Source: an uncultured Collinsella sp. (GTDB taxonomy: Bacteria > Actinomycetota > Coriobacteriia > Coriobacteriales > Coriobacteriaceae). From it: a DNA stretch of 5,560 nucleotides. The stretch is taken from NCBI GenBank assembly GCA_934643435.1, contig CAKUCJ010000099.1, positions 1-5,560 of the forward strand, given 5' to 3'. The notes below the pieces were generated by a model. It had not been told where the DNA came from. It searched no databases and saw only the letters and a program-made list of their open reading frames with translations. Below, one piece after another: positions 1-5,350 of the stretch; the first letter of the stretch is position 1; each line of letters begins with the position of its first letter. The translations under genes and the position numbers were made by a program.

Positions 1-443
1 TCGATGGGCTCATCGTCGAGCGTCACCTGGTAGGTAGCCAGGTTGATCTCGAGGTTGTCGATGTTGAGCACGTCGTCGGCGGTGACGGTCTCCTCCTCGC
101 CCATGAGGCGCTGCGCACGAGCCTTGAGCTCGTTGGGCGTCGCCGTGGGGCATACGAAGTCGGCATGCGCGTGATTCGGCAGGCGCAGGGTGCCGAGCGC
201 CTCATCGTCGACGATCACCAGCATGGGAACGCCGCCGCGATCGTCGAGCCACTTGGCAATCTGATCGATGCGGTCGCTGCGGATACCGTCGGAATCGAGG
301 ATCAGCAGGTCAAAGTCGTGCGCCGCAGTCGGCGAATCGGGAGTGGCCAGGCTCACCTCGACACCCAGGGTGGTCGTCAGGCTGCGGGCAAACTCGTGGA
401 AGCGCGTCGTGCGCGCCATGAACAGGGCACTCTTTTCGGACAT
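1..443 (-). CDS. GlnR-like orphan OmpR-family response regulator (N-terminal part, cut by window edge)
   Basis: The minus-strand frame opens with ATG at 443, behind a GGAGG ribosome binding site five bases upstream, and stays open for 147 codons to the window edge. Residues 1-115 look like a receiver domain: DFDLLILD places an Asp at residue 50. The acidic pair near the N-terminus is missing (LFMARTTRF), and so is the conserved Lys after strand 5 (DFVCPTATP). From about residue 122, LNIDNLEINLATYQVTLDD matches the beta platform that starts the OmpR winged-helix domain; the helix-turn-helix lies outside the window. Actinobacterial GlnR has this same build: an Asp-50 receiver without a full phosphorylation pocket, fused to an OmpR domain. 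The gene follows the glutamine synthetase homologue by 50 bases with no terminator between, so they are probably co-transcribed. Seen: the reading frame and lost pocket residues. Inferred: the GlnR identity. It could instead be another atypical OmpR regulator. Confidence 0.8.
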   Translation of the reverse strand, partial: MSEKSALFMARTTRFHEFARSLTTTLGVEVSLATPDSPTAAHDFDLLILDSDGIRSDRIDQIAKWLDDRGGVPMLVIVDDEALGTLRLPNHAHADFVCPTATPNELKARAQRLMGEEETVTADDVLNIDNLEINLATYQVTLDDEPI

Positions 444-493
444 ATCGGCCTCCAAAGAAATAAGCTCAATCGTACTGGAACAAGCCAGCGCGA

Positions 494-1831
494 TTAGGAG
501 TTCGCCAGGTAGTGCTTGATCTCCCACTCGGTAATCGTGGACTCAAACTTATGCCACTCGTCGCGCTTCTTTTTGAGGAAGAAGCTGTGGATGTGCTCGC
601 CGAGGGCATCCTTCATAAACTGCGAGTCCTCAAACACGTCGAGCGCCTCTTTGAGCGAGCGCGGCAGCGGTGCGTAGCCGGCCTCGAGCATCTGACGGTC
701 GGTGAGCTTGAGCGTCTCGGCCGTGGCCTCGGGCGGAAGCTCCAGCTTGCGCTCGATGCCGTCGAGACCAGCAGCCAGCGTAACGGTGTTGACCAGGTAC
801 GGGTTGGCCATGGGATCGGGACTGCGCAGCTCGATGCGCGTGGACAGCTGCTTGCCGGGCTTGTAGACCGGGATGCGGACCATGCTCGCGCGGTTACGCA
901 GGCCCCACGTGGCGTACTGCGGCACGGAGTCGCCACCGGTGGTGATGCGCTTGTACGAGTTGACGGTGGGGTTGGTGATGGCACTGATCTCGCGCGCGTG
1001 CGCCAGAATGCCGGCCATGTAGTGCTTGGCGACGTCGGAGAGATGGTACTTCTCGTCGTCCTCGCCCCAAAAGACGTTGTTGCCGTCGTGGTCGAACAGC
1101 GACTGGTGCAGGAACATAGCGCTGCCGTCCTCGCCCGCCAGCGGCTTGGGCATAAAGGAGGCGTGGCAGCCGCTCTCGTAGGCCTGCTGCTTAATGATGA
1201 GCTTGGCCGTGGTGATGGCGTCGGACATGCTCAGGGCCTCGGCGTGACGCAGGCTCATGCCGTGCTGCGAGCGGCCAGCGGCGTGGAAGGTGTACTCCAC
1301 GGGCACGGACATCTTCTCGAGCGTAAGGACCGTGTTGCGGCGCAGGTCGCGGGCGGCGTCGCTCACCGAAAGGTCAAAGTAGCCCACGTTGTCGAGCGGC
1401 TCGGGCGTATGCTCGTCGGGGAAATAGTAATACTCCAGCTCGGCGCCCACGTTGAGCAGATAGCCGGCCTTCTCGGCCTTGTGGAACATGCGGCGCAGGG
1501 CATCGCGCGGATCGCCGGCGAAGGGCTTGCGATCGGGAGTGCACACGTCGCAGAACACGCGGGCGACGCCGTTGTGGCTCGGGCGCCACGGCAGGATCTG
1601 GAAGGTCGAGGCGTCGGGGAACGCGAGCATGTCGGCTTCCTCGGGCGTGGCAAAGCCCTCGATGGCCGAGCCGTCAAAGCCAATGCCCTCCTCAAAAGCG
1701 ACCTCGAGGTCCTCGGGGCTGATGGCAAAGTTCTTGAGGCGACCGAGAATGTCGACAAACCACAGACGCACAAAGCGGATGTCACGCTGCTCTACGGAGC
1801 GGAGTACGTAATCGATGTTCTGCTGGTTCAT
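494..1831 (-). CDS. glnA: Type I glutamine synthetase family protein (GSI-alpha size, altered active site)
   Basis: This 445-residue protein spans both glutamine synthetase domains: an N-terminal beta-grasp (VRLWFVDILGRLKN, FDGSAIEGF about 52-60) and a catalytic domain (FMPKPLAGEDGS, NPTVNSYKR, RNRASMVRIP, STRIELRSPDP). Its length and the missing adenylylation segment fit GSI-alpha. ATG at 1831 follows an AAAGGGGAG ribosome binding site. The family normally makes glutamine from glutamate, ammonia and ATP in the cytoplasm. Retained against remembered Bacillus and Salmonella sequences: E131, E133, D53, H242, R295, R314, R319, E334, R336. Replaced: A184 and G191 at the metal-site glutamates E212 and E220, F240 at H269, S302 at the flap glutamate E327, A56 at S53, D235 at N264. 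Thr62 sits where GSI-alpha has the feedback arginine. The PROSITE-type ATP-site pattern, which needs the histidine at 240, is broken. Ordinary glutamine synthesis is therefore doubtful; a regulatory pseudoenzyme or a gamma-glutamyl ligase is possible. The family call is firm; the activity is not. Confidence 0.9.
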   Translation of the reverse strand: MNQQNIDYVLRSVEQRDIRFVRLWFVDILGRLKNFAISPEDLEVAFEEGIGFDGSAIEGFATPEEADMLAFPDASTFQILPWRPSHNGVARVFCDVCTPDRKPFAGDPRDALRRMFHKAEKAGYLLNVGAELEYYYFPDEHTPEPLDNVGYFDLSVSDAARDLRRNTVLTLEKMSVPVEYTFHAAGRSQHGMSLRHAEALSMSDAITTAKLIIKQQAYESGCHASFMPKPLAGEDGSAMFLHQSLFDHDGNNVFWGEDDEKYHLSDVAKHYMAGILAHAREISAITNPTVNSYKRITTGGDSVPQYATWGLRNRASMVRIPVYKPGKQLSTRIELRSPDPMANPYLVNTVTLAAGLDGIERKLELPPEATAETLKLTDRQMLEAGYAPLPRSLKEALDVFEDSQFMKDALGEHIHSFFLKKKRDEWHKFESTITEWEIKHYLANS

Positions 1832-1866
1832 GTCGCTCCCCTTTCTTTCGGGCGGGTTTCGACTGT

Positions 1867-1912
1867 TCTATATCGCAGATACTATCGCAGAAAAATGTTT
1901 CCGCAGGGTTAA
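1867..1912 (-). promoter_or_regulatory. Promoter region of the glutamine synthetase gene with a GlnR-type box
   Basis: On the minus strand, TTAAC (1912-1908), six bases, then GAAAC (1901-1897) matches the actinobacterial GlnR half-site pair GTNAC-N6-GAAAC in nine of ten positions (N counted as any base). A possible -10, TATAGA, lies at 1872-1867 with a poor -35 near 1895-1890, as expected for an activated promoter. With that -10 the box centre falls about 45 bases before the start, a usual activator position. The box match is seen directly; the -10 and start site are inferred. Confidence 0.55.
1871..1890. repeat. 8-bp direct repeat in the glutamine synthetase promoter
   Basis: TATCGCAG occurs at 1871-1878 and exactly again at 1883-1890, a 12-bp period. 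It lies between the GlnR-like box and the gene, overlapping the presumed core promoter. It could be a second regulator site or chance. Confidence 0.5.
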
Positions 1913-1966
1913 AGCGTGTCAGGCGCTCAAAAAACGTGCGTGAGCTGGCAAGTGCGGCTCGGTGGC

Positions 1967-2989
1967 TTAGCGCGAAGTGGAGGCTCGGGACTCGATGTGG
2001 CCGGGGATCTCGATGCGCTTGGGCGCGAGCTTTGCGGCCTCGCCTACCGTGGTGGTGACGACGTCGATGCGCTCGGACAGACGCTCGACGACGCGCTCGG
2101 CAATCGCCAGGGTGTCCTGCGCGGCTGTAGTCACGCCACCAAAGAGCACGTGGTTCCAGGGGTAATCATCGAACGTCGCAATCTTAAGACCCGCCGGCAG
2201 CGAGGGGCCAAGCTGGGCCAGCGCCTCGGTCAGGCGCAAGAAGACCAGGCCGTTGACGGCAATAAGACCGAGCTTTTTACCTGCGTAATCGCGAATGGTC
2301 TCGTCCAGGCGACTGATGCCCTCGGCGCCACCGTCGGCCAGGGTGACGACCTCGCCGGCAAGACCACGGCGCGAGAGCTCGTCGGTAAAAGCCTCGGCGC
2401 GCTCGCGGCGGACGGGGCTGTCGTCGCTTGCCTCGGTGAGCAGGCACAGGCGCTCGCTACCCGCGGCAGCCAGGGCGTCGACCAGGCCGGCGACGAGCTC
2501 GCGGTTGTTAGACGTCACCAAGTCGATGCCGCCGTCCTCGATGTCGCGGTCGAGCAGCACGACCGGCAAGCGTCCCGCAGCCGCGGCGATCGCCCCGTCG
2601 TTGCCGCCGCAGGTGTTAACGACCAAGCCGTCCACGCCCGCGTCGATGAGTCTGGTGAGCGACTCGGCCTCCTTGGCAGGGTCGTTGCCGCTGATGGCCG
2701 TCATAAGCGAGCAGCCGCGCGCGGCGGCACTGGCGGAAAGCCCCTCGAGCATGGCGCTCGAGAACGGGTTGGCGATGTCGGCCAGGATCACGCCGATGAG
2801 GTTGGTGCGCGAGCTGCGCAGGTTGCGTGCGGCGGCGCGGGGACGATAGCCCGTACGCTCGATGACCTCGGCGATGCGGGCGCGGGTCTCCTCGGTCATC
2901 TGACCGGGACGGTTGTTGAGGTAGCGCGAAACGGTGGCCGGGCTCACGCCCGCCTCGGCGGCAATGTCTTTGATTCTCATCTGCGCCAT
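1967..2989 (-). CDS. LacI-family transcriptional regulator, probably of KDG metabolism (KdgR-type role)
   Basis: The protein is a cytoplasmic sugar-responsive repressor of 340 residues from ATG 2989, the usual LacI-family length. Residues 4-58 form the DNA-binding head: MRIKDIAAEAGVSPATVSRYLNN is the LacI helix-turn-helix, and RPRAAARNL at 49-57 is the hinge helix with the minor-groove Leu57. Residues 62-335 form the periplasmic-binding-protein-like effector and dimer domain, with VILADIANPF at 68-76 and FDDYPWNHVLFGGVTT at 273-288. Two in-frame ATGs lie upstream (3037, 3028), but the homologous region begins at the MAQMRIKD start, which has a GGGGTG sequence upstream; the next ATG (2980) lacks one. 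It is divergent from kdgK, with LacI-type palindromes between them, so it most likely represses kdgK and eda and responds to KDG or a related uronate intermediate. The family is certain; the ligand and targets are inferred from context. Confidence 0.93.
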   Translation of the reverse strand: MAQMRIKDIAAEAGVSPATVSRYLNNRPGQMTEETRARIAEVIERTGYRPRAAARNLRSSRTNLIGVILADIANPFSSAMLEGLSASAAARGCSLMTAISGNDPAKEAESLTRLIDAGVDGLVVNTCGGNDGAIAAAAGRLPVVLLDRDIEDGGIDLVTSNNRELVAGLVDALAAAGSERLCLLTEASDDSPVRRERAEAFTDELSRRGLAGEVVTLADGGAEGISRLDETIRDYAGKKLGLIAVNGLVFLRLTEALAQLGPSLPAGLKIATFDDYPWNHVLFGGVTTAAQDTLAIAERVVERLSERIDVVTTTVGEAAKLAPKRIEIPGHIESRASTSR

Positions 2990-3026
2990 GGCGCACCCCG
3001 TTTCCCATGTGTCGGCAATCTTAGCC

Positions 3027-3032
3027 ATTTTA
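3027..3032 (-). promoter_or_regulatory. Candidate -10 of the LacI-family gene
   Basis: TAAAAT on the minus strand sits in an AT-rich patch unlike the surrounding GC-rich DNA, 38 bases before the chosen start codon. No convincing -35 at standard spacing is visible; TTGCAA (3055-3060, its own reverse complement) is 22 bases away, which is too far. If used, it would put the upstream ATGs at 3037 and 3028 outside or at the edge of the message, supporting the start at 2989. Confidence 0.3.
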
Positions 3033-3054
3033 GGCATTTTTTTAAAAATCTCGC

Positions 3055-3081
3055 TTGCAAAACGTTGTAGGTGAGTATACT
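3055..3081 (+). promoter_or_regulatory. Promoter of kdgK (TTGCAA / TATACT)
   Basis: TATACT at 3076-3081 matches the -10 consensus at five of six positions. TTGCAA at 3055-3060 is the nearest -35 candidate, with a somewhat short 15-base spacer. The start site would be near 3088, just ahead of the two LacI-type operators. TTGTAG at 3065-3070 and CTACAA at 3080-3085 are a perfect inverted repeat flanking the -10. Confidence 0.6.
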
Positions 3082-3092
3082 ACAAGTCGAAA

Positions 3093-3120
3093 CGAAACCG
3101 ATTTCGTAAACCGATTTCGG
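3093..3120. promoter_or_regulatory. Tandem LacI-type operators in front of kdgK
   Basis: The 12-mer AAACCGATTTCG occurs at 3095-3106 and again at 3108-3119. The first copy lies in CGAAACCGATTTCG (3093-3106), a palindrome around a central CG with one broken pair, the typical form of LacI-family sites. The second is also read as ACCGA-TT-TCGGT (3110-3121). Both lie just downstream of the predicted kdgK start, where a bound repressor would block early transcription. Assignment to the adjacent LacI-family regulator is an inference from position and symmetry. Confidence 0.7.
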
Positions 3121-3123
3121 TAA

Positions 3124-3181
3124 GCGTTGGCACGGAGGTGCAAAGATGCACCCTACCGTCTTGGCACCTCCGTGCCAACGC
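3124..3181 (+). repeat. 18-bp perfect stem-loop in the kdgK leader
   Basis: Bases 3124-3141 (GCGTTGGCACGGAGGTGC) are perfectly complementary to 3164-3181, leaving a 22-base loop. No T-run follows, so it is not an intrinsic terminator. Competing folds exist: GGTGCA (3137-3142) with TGCACC (3147-3152), and TTGGCAC (3161-3167) with GTGCCAA (3172-3178). It sits between the operators and the kdgK ribosome binding site and would be part of the 5' untranslated message. Confidence 0.75.
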
Positions 3182-3208
3182 CATAGCAAAGGTGTACGCA
3201 CAGACAAG

Positions 3209-3214
3209 AAGGAG
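3209..3214 (+). promoter_or_regulatory. Ribosome binding site setting the kdgK start
   Basis: AAGGAG ends ten bases before ATG 3225. The frame is open further upstream to a GTG at 3138, but that start lies inside the leader stem-loop and has no family homology, so the ATG at 3225 is preferred. Confidence 0.8.
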
Positions 3215-3224
3215 CTACGCGACC

Positions 3225-4259
3225 ATGGGTAAAACAGTTCTTACCTTCGGCGAGATCATGATGAGGCTCTCGCCCAAAGATCACCTGCGTATTGAGCAAG
3301 CCACCGAGTTCGACGTCCGCTACGGCGGCGCCGAGGCCAACACCGCGCTTTCCCTGGCCTACCAGGGCGACAAGGCCGCTTACGTTTCCGTCGTTCCGGC
3401 CAACCGCCTGGGCGAGTGCGCCCTGCGCTCGCTGAAGGTCTACGACGTCGACACCACGCGCGTCGTGCGTCAGGGCGATCGTCTTGGTTCCTATGTGTTT
3501 GAGGTCGGCGCTTCGCAGCGCGGCAACGGCTGCGTCTACGACCGCAAGTACTCGGCCATCAACATGGCCAAGCGCGACGTCTTTGACTGGGACGAGATCC
3601 TCAAGGGCATCGATGTCTTCTACTTCTCTGGTGTGACGCCCGCTGTCTCCGACGAGATGGCCGCCGCCTGCAAGGATGCCCTCACCGCTTGCCGCGCCAA
3701 GGGCATCACCACCGTGTGCGACGTTAACTACCGCGGCAAGATGTGGTCGCCCGAGAAGTCACAGGCAACCATGAAGGAGCTCCTGCCGCTCGTCGACATC
3801 TGCATCGCCAACGACGAGGACGCACCTGCCGGCCTCGGCATGACCTGTGTCTCCGGCTCCCTTGCCCACGGCATCGAGGAGCGCGACACCTACGTCGAGA
3901 TGGCCCGTCAGATCTGCGCCGAGTACGGCTGCAAGAAGGTCGCCTCGGTCGTCCGCAACATCTCCTGCGTCGAGCGTTCTATCTGGATGGGCATGCTCTA
4001 TGACGCCGAGAGCGGTGAGCACTGGTTCTCTCCTGCACACGACGTGCACGTGCTTGAGGGCGTTGCCGCTGGCGACGCTTTCAACGCCGGCCTCGTCCAT
4101 GCCCTCATCAACGATTTCGACCCGCAGGACGCCGTCAACTACGCCATCGCGGCCTCGATTCTCAAGCTCACCATCAAGGGCGATTCCAACCTGGTGACCG
4201 CCGACGAGATCGCCGCCGTGGCAAATGCTGCCGACGGTGGCACCCGCGTCGCCCGTTAA
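3225..4259 (+). CDS. kdgK: 2-keto-3-deoxygluconate kinase (PfkB family)
   Basis: This 344-residue sugar kinase phosphorylates 2-keto-3-deoxygluconate with ATP to give KDPG in the cytoplasm, the step before KDPG aldolase in uronate degradation. The ribokinase/PfkB fold shows as YGGAEANTALSLA (33-45, first PfkB signature), DVNYR (167-171, a KdgK-type substrate-side motif), ANDEDA (195-200) and EGVAAGDAFNAGL (278-290), where D284 is the catalytic base. The anion-hole motif reads AAGD rather than the usual GAGD or GGGD, a mild change. Length is near or slightly above the family norm. The start follows a good AAGGAG. The gene follows two LacI-type operators and a long leader hairpin and is followed, after 251 bases, by eda. 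Fructokinase or another PfkB member is possible from sequence alone; the adjacent eda makes KdgK by far the best call. Confidence 0.92.
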   Translation: MGKTVLTFGEIMMRLSPKDHLRIEQATEFDVRYGGAEANTALSLAYQGDKAAYVSVVPANRLGECALRSLKVYDVDTTRVVRQGDRLGSYVFEVGASQRGNGCVYDRKYSAINMAKRDVFDWDEILKGIDVFYFSGVTPAVSDEMAAACKDALTACRAKGITTVCDVNYRGKMWSPEKSQATMKELLPLVDICIANDEDAPAGLGMTCVSGSLAHGIEERDTYVEMARQICAEYGCKKVASVVRNISCVERSIWMGMLYDAESGEHWFSPAHDVHVLEGVAAGDAFNAGLVHALINDFDPQDAVNYAIAASILKLTIKGDSNLVTADEIAAVANAADGGTRVAR

Positions 4260-4274
4260 TTCGTTCCCCATTCC

Positions 4275-4314
4275 GCGGGCTGCAGTTTCCCATACCCATA
4301 CCCCTGCAGCCCGC
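4275..4314. repeat. Inverted repeat just after kdgK (11-bp perfect stem)
   Basis: GCGGGCTGCAG (4275-4285) pairs perfectly with CTGCAGCCCGC (4304-4314) around an 18-base loop that contains CCCATACCCATACCC. It starts 16 bases after the kdgK stop. No T-tract follows, so it looks more like an mRNA 3' protective structure or a processing site than a terminator. Confidence 0.6.
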
Positions 4315-4329
4315 TCCCCGCTTTCCCCG

Positions 4330-4370
4330 GCCAGGTAGAACCACTTAGTCCCATTCCGGCTCCACCTGGC
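4330..4370. repeat. Second inverted repeat in the kdgK-eda spacer
   Basis: Arms 4330-4342 and 4358-4370 pair over 13 positions with two A/C mismatches around a 15-base loop. The terminal seven pairs, GCCAGGT with ACCTGGC, are perfect. ACCTGGC recurs at 4466-4472, so the left arm could pair with either copy. Confidence 0.55.
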
Positions 4371-4391
4371 ATTCCTTCACGACTGGCCGAG

Positions 4392-4456
4392 TAGCCGGCT
4401 TTGGAATTGCTTGTGACCCCAAGCAGTGCCTCCGATAACCATCCCAAAGCCGGCTA
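4392..4456. repeat. Third inverted repeat in the kdgK-eda spacer, with an inner hairpin
   Basis: TAGCCGGCTTTGG (4392-4404) pairs perfectly with 4444-4456, and the stem extends to 16 positions with one mismatch. Inside it, TGCTTG (4408-4413) and CAAGCA (4420-4425) form a second hairpin. There is no T-tract. The nested form resembles a structured RNA more than a simple terminator. TTGTGA (4412-4417) and GATAAC (4434-4439), 16 bases apart, are a weak promoter candidate for eda within it. Confidence 0.6.
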
Positions 4457-4510
4457 AGGCCAATCACCTGGCAATTACGCGCTCACGCGCCGCATATCGA
4501 AAGGAACATC

Positions 4511-5152
4511 ATGTTCGATCAGTTCTACACCACGCTTGAGTCCCTGGGCATCGTGCCGGTCGTCGTGCTCGACAAGGTCGAGGACGCCGCTCCGCTCGCT
4601 CACGCCCTGATGGCCGCCGGCATGAAGTCCGCCGAGGTCACCTTCCGCACCGCTTGCGCCGCCGAGTGCATCGCCGCCATGGCCGAGGCCGAGCCCGAGA
4701 TGTGCGTGGGCGCCGGCACCGTCCTGACCGTCGAGCAGGTTGAGCAGGCCCGTGCCGCCGGTGCCAAGTTCATCGTCTCCCCGGGCTACAACGAGGACGT
4801 CGTCAAGCACTGCATCGACATCGACCTGCCTGTGCTGCCCGGCACCGTGACCCCCTCCGAGGTCACCGCTGCCGTCAACCTGGGCCTCAAGGTCACCAAG
4901 TTCTTCCCGGCAGCCCAGTACGGCGGCCTCAACACCATCAAGGCCCTCGCCGCGCCGTTTGTCGGTCACCGCTTTATGCCCACCGGCGGCGTGAGCACCG
5001 CTAACGTCGAGGAGTACCTGAGCTCCTCCGCCATCATCGCCTGTGGTGGCACCTGGATGGTCAAGCCGGCCCTGTTCGCCGACGGCGACTTCTCCAAGGT
5101 CGAGCAGATCGCCCGCGAGGCCATGGACGTCGTCAAGAAGGTCCGCGGCTAG
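4511..5152 (+). CDS. eda: 2-dehydro-3-deoxy-phosphogluconate (KDPG) aldolase
   Basis: This is a class I aldolase of 213 residues, the family's usual length. In the cytoplasm it cleaves KDPG to pyruvate and glyceraldehyde-3-phosphate. The TIM-barrel landmarks are in order: PVVVLD (16-21), AEVTFRT (41-47, with catalytic E42 and R46), VGAGTVL (66-72), FIVSPGYN (87-94), VTKFFPAAQYGG (128-139, with K130 as the Schiff-base lysine) and FMPTGGV (155-161, phosphate binding). The segment after the lysine reads FPAAQ rather than the common FPAE. ATG 4511 follows AAAGGA. The gene uses the KDPG made by the upstream kdgK and is probably under the same LacI-type control, although the long structured spacer may give it separate processing or its own promoter. 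A terminator follows 20 bases after the stop. The related KHG/KDPGal aldolases cannot be excluded by sequence alone. Confidence 0.95.
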   Translation: MFDQFYTTLESLGIVPVVVLDKVEDAAPLAHALMAAGMKSAEVTFRTACAAECIAAMAEAEPEMCVGAGTVLTVEQVEQARAAGAKFIVSPGYNEDVVKHCIDIDLPVLPGTVTPSEVTAAVNLGLKVTKFFPAAQYGGLNTIKALAAPFVGHRFMPTGGVSTANVEEYLSSSAIIACGGTWMVKPALFADGDFSKVEQIAREAMDVVKKVRG

Positions 5153-5171
5153 TAAGTAGCTCTCTATCGTG

Positions 5172-5202
5172 GAGGGCGCGACCTAGACCGCGCCCTCTTT
5201 TT
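5172..5202 (+). terminator. Intrinsic terminator of eda
   Basis: GAGGGCGCG (5172-5180) pairs perfectly with CGCGCCCTC (5189-5197) around an eight-base loop and is followed directly by TTTTT (5198-5202). It begins 20 bases after the eda stop codon, a textbook rho-independent terminator. Confidence 0.93.
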
Positions 5203-5204
5203 GA

Positions 5205-5306
5205 AGCGGCTCGAAAGCGTGCCGTTTCCGTCACGGACAAGAACCGAAACCGTCTTGTATGCTGATAGAACGTGACGGAAGCGACACGCCTCCGAGCCGC
5301 TTTTTC
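5205..5306 (+). terminator. Long imperfect hairpin with T-tract (second terminator or small structured RNA)
   Basis: Arms 5205-5235 and 5271-5301 are each 31 bases and pair with four or five interruptions; the outer nine (AGCGGCTCG) and inner ten (TTCCGTCACG) pairs are perfect. TTTTT ends the right arm (5301-5305). The 35-base loop holds a further six-pair hairpin, ACAAGA (5237-5242) with TCTTGT (5253-5258). It is larger than a normal terminator and begins two bases after the T-run of the first one. It could be a back-up terminator, a small RNA or a short mobile palindrome. Confidence 0.55.
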
Positions 5307-5350
5307 TTGACCGATTAAACTCTTCAACATAGCCCAGAGCGCCAAAACAA

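Noticed and set aside
512..1912. 466-codon plus-strand open frame opposite the glutamine synthetase gene
   Set aside because: It is a shadow of the biased codon use of the real gene; the composition is Val/Leu/Gly-rich with no family motif, and the minus-strand protein is clearly homologous.
1920..1966. Terminator for the LacI-family gene using the T-run on the minus strand near 1930
   Set aside because: Only a four- or five-base stem can be drawn beside the six Ts; too weak to report as a terminator.
2990..3037. Longer N-terminus for the LacI-family protein starting at 3037
   Set aside because: Residues before MAQMRIKD have no family counterpart and lie at or upstream of the likely promoter.
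1916..3070. 384-codon plus-strand open frame opposite the LacI-family gene
   Set aside because: Antisense shadow; no recognizable domain, and the LacI-family protein on the other strand is unmistakable.
3128..3141. Sigma-54-like promoter TGGCACG..TGC
   Set aside because: The GG to GC spacing is one base short of the strict sigma-54 spacing, actinobacteria generally lack sigma-54, and the bases are explained by the stem-loop.
3759..4271. Minus-strand open frame of 170 codons opposite kdgK
   Set aside because: Shadow frame of low-complexity Gly/Asp/Val composition without a motif or ribosome binding site.
4475..4969. Minus-strand open frame of 164 codons opposite eda
   Set aside because: Shadow frame rich in Gly, His and Leu repeats produced by the complementary strand of eda.
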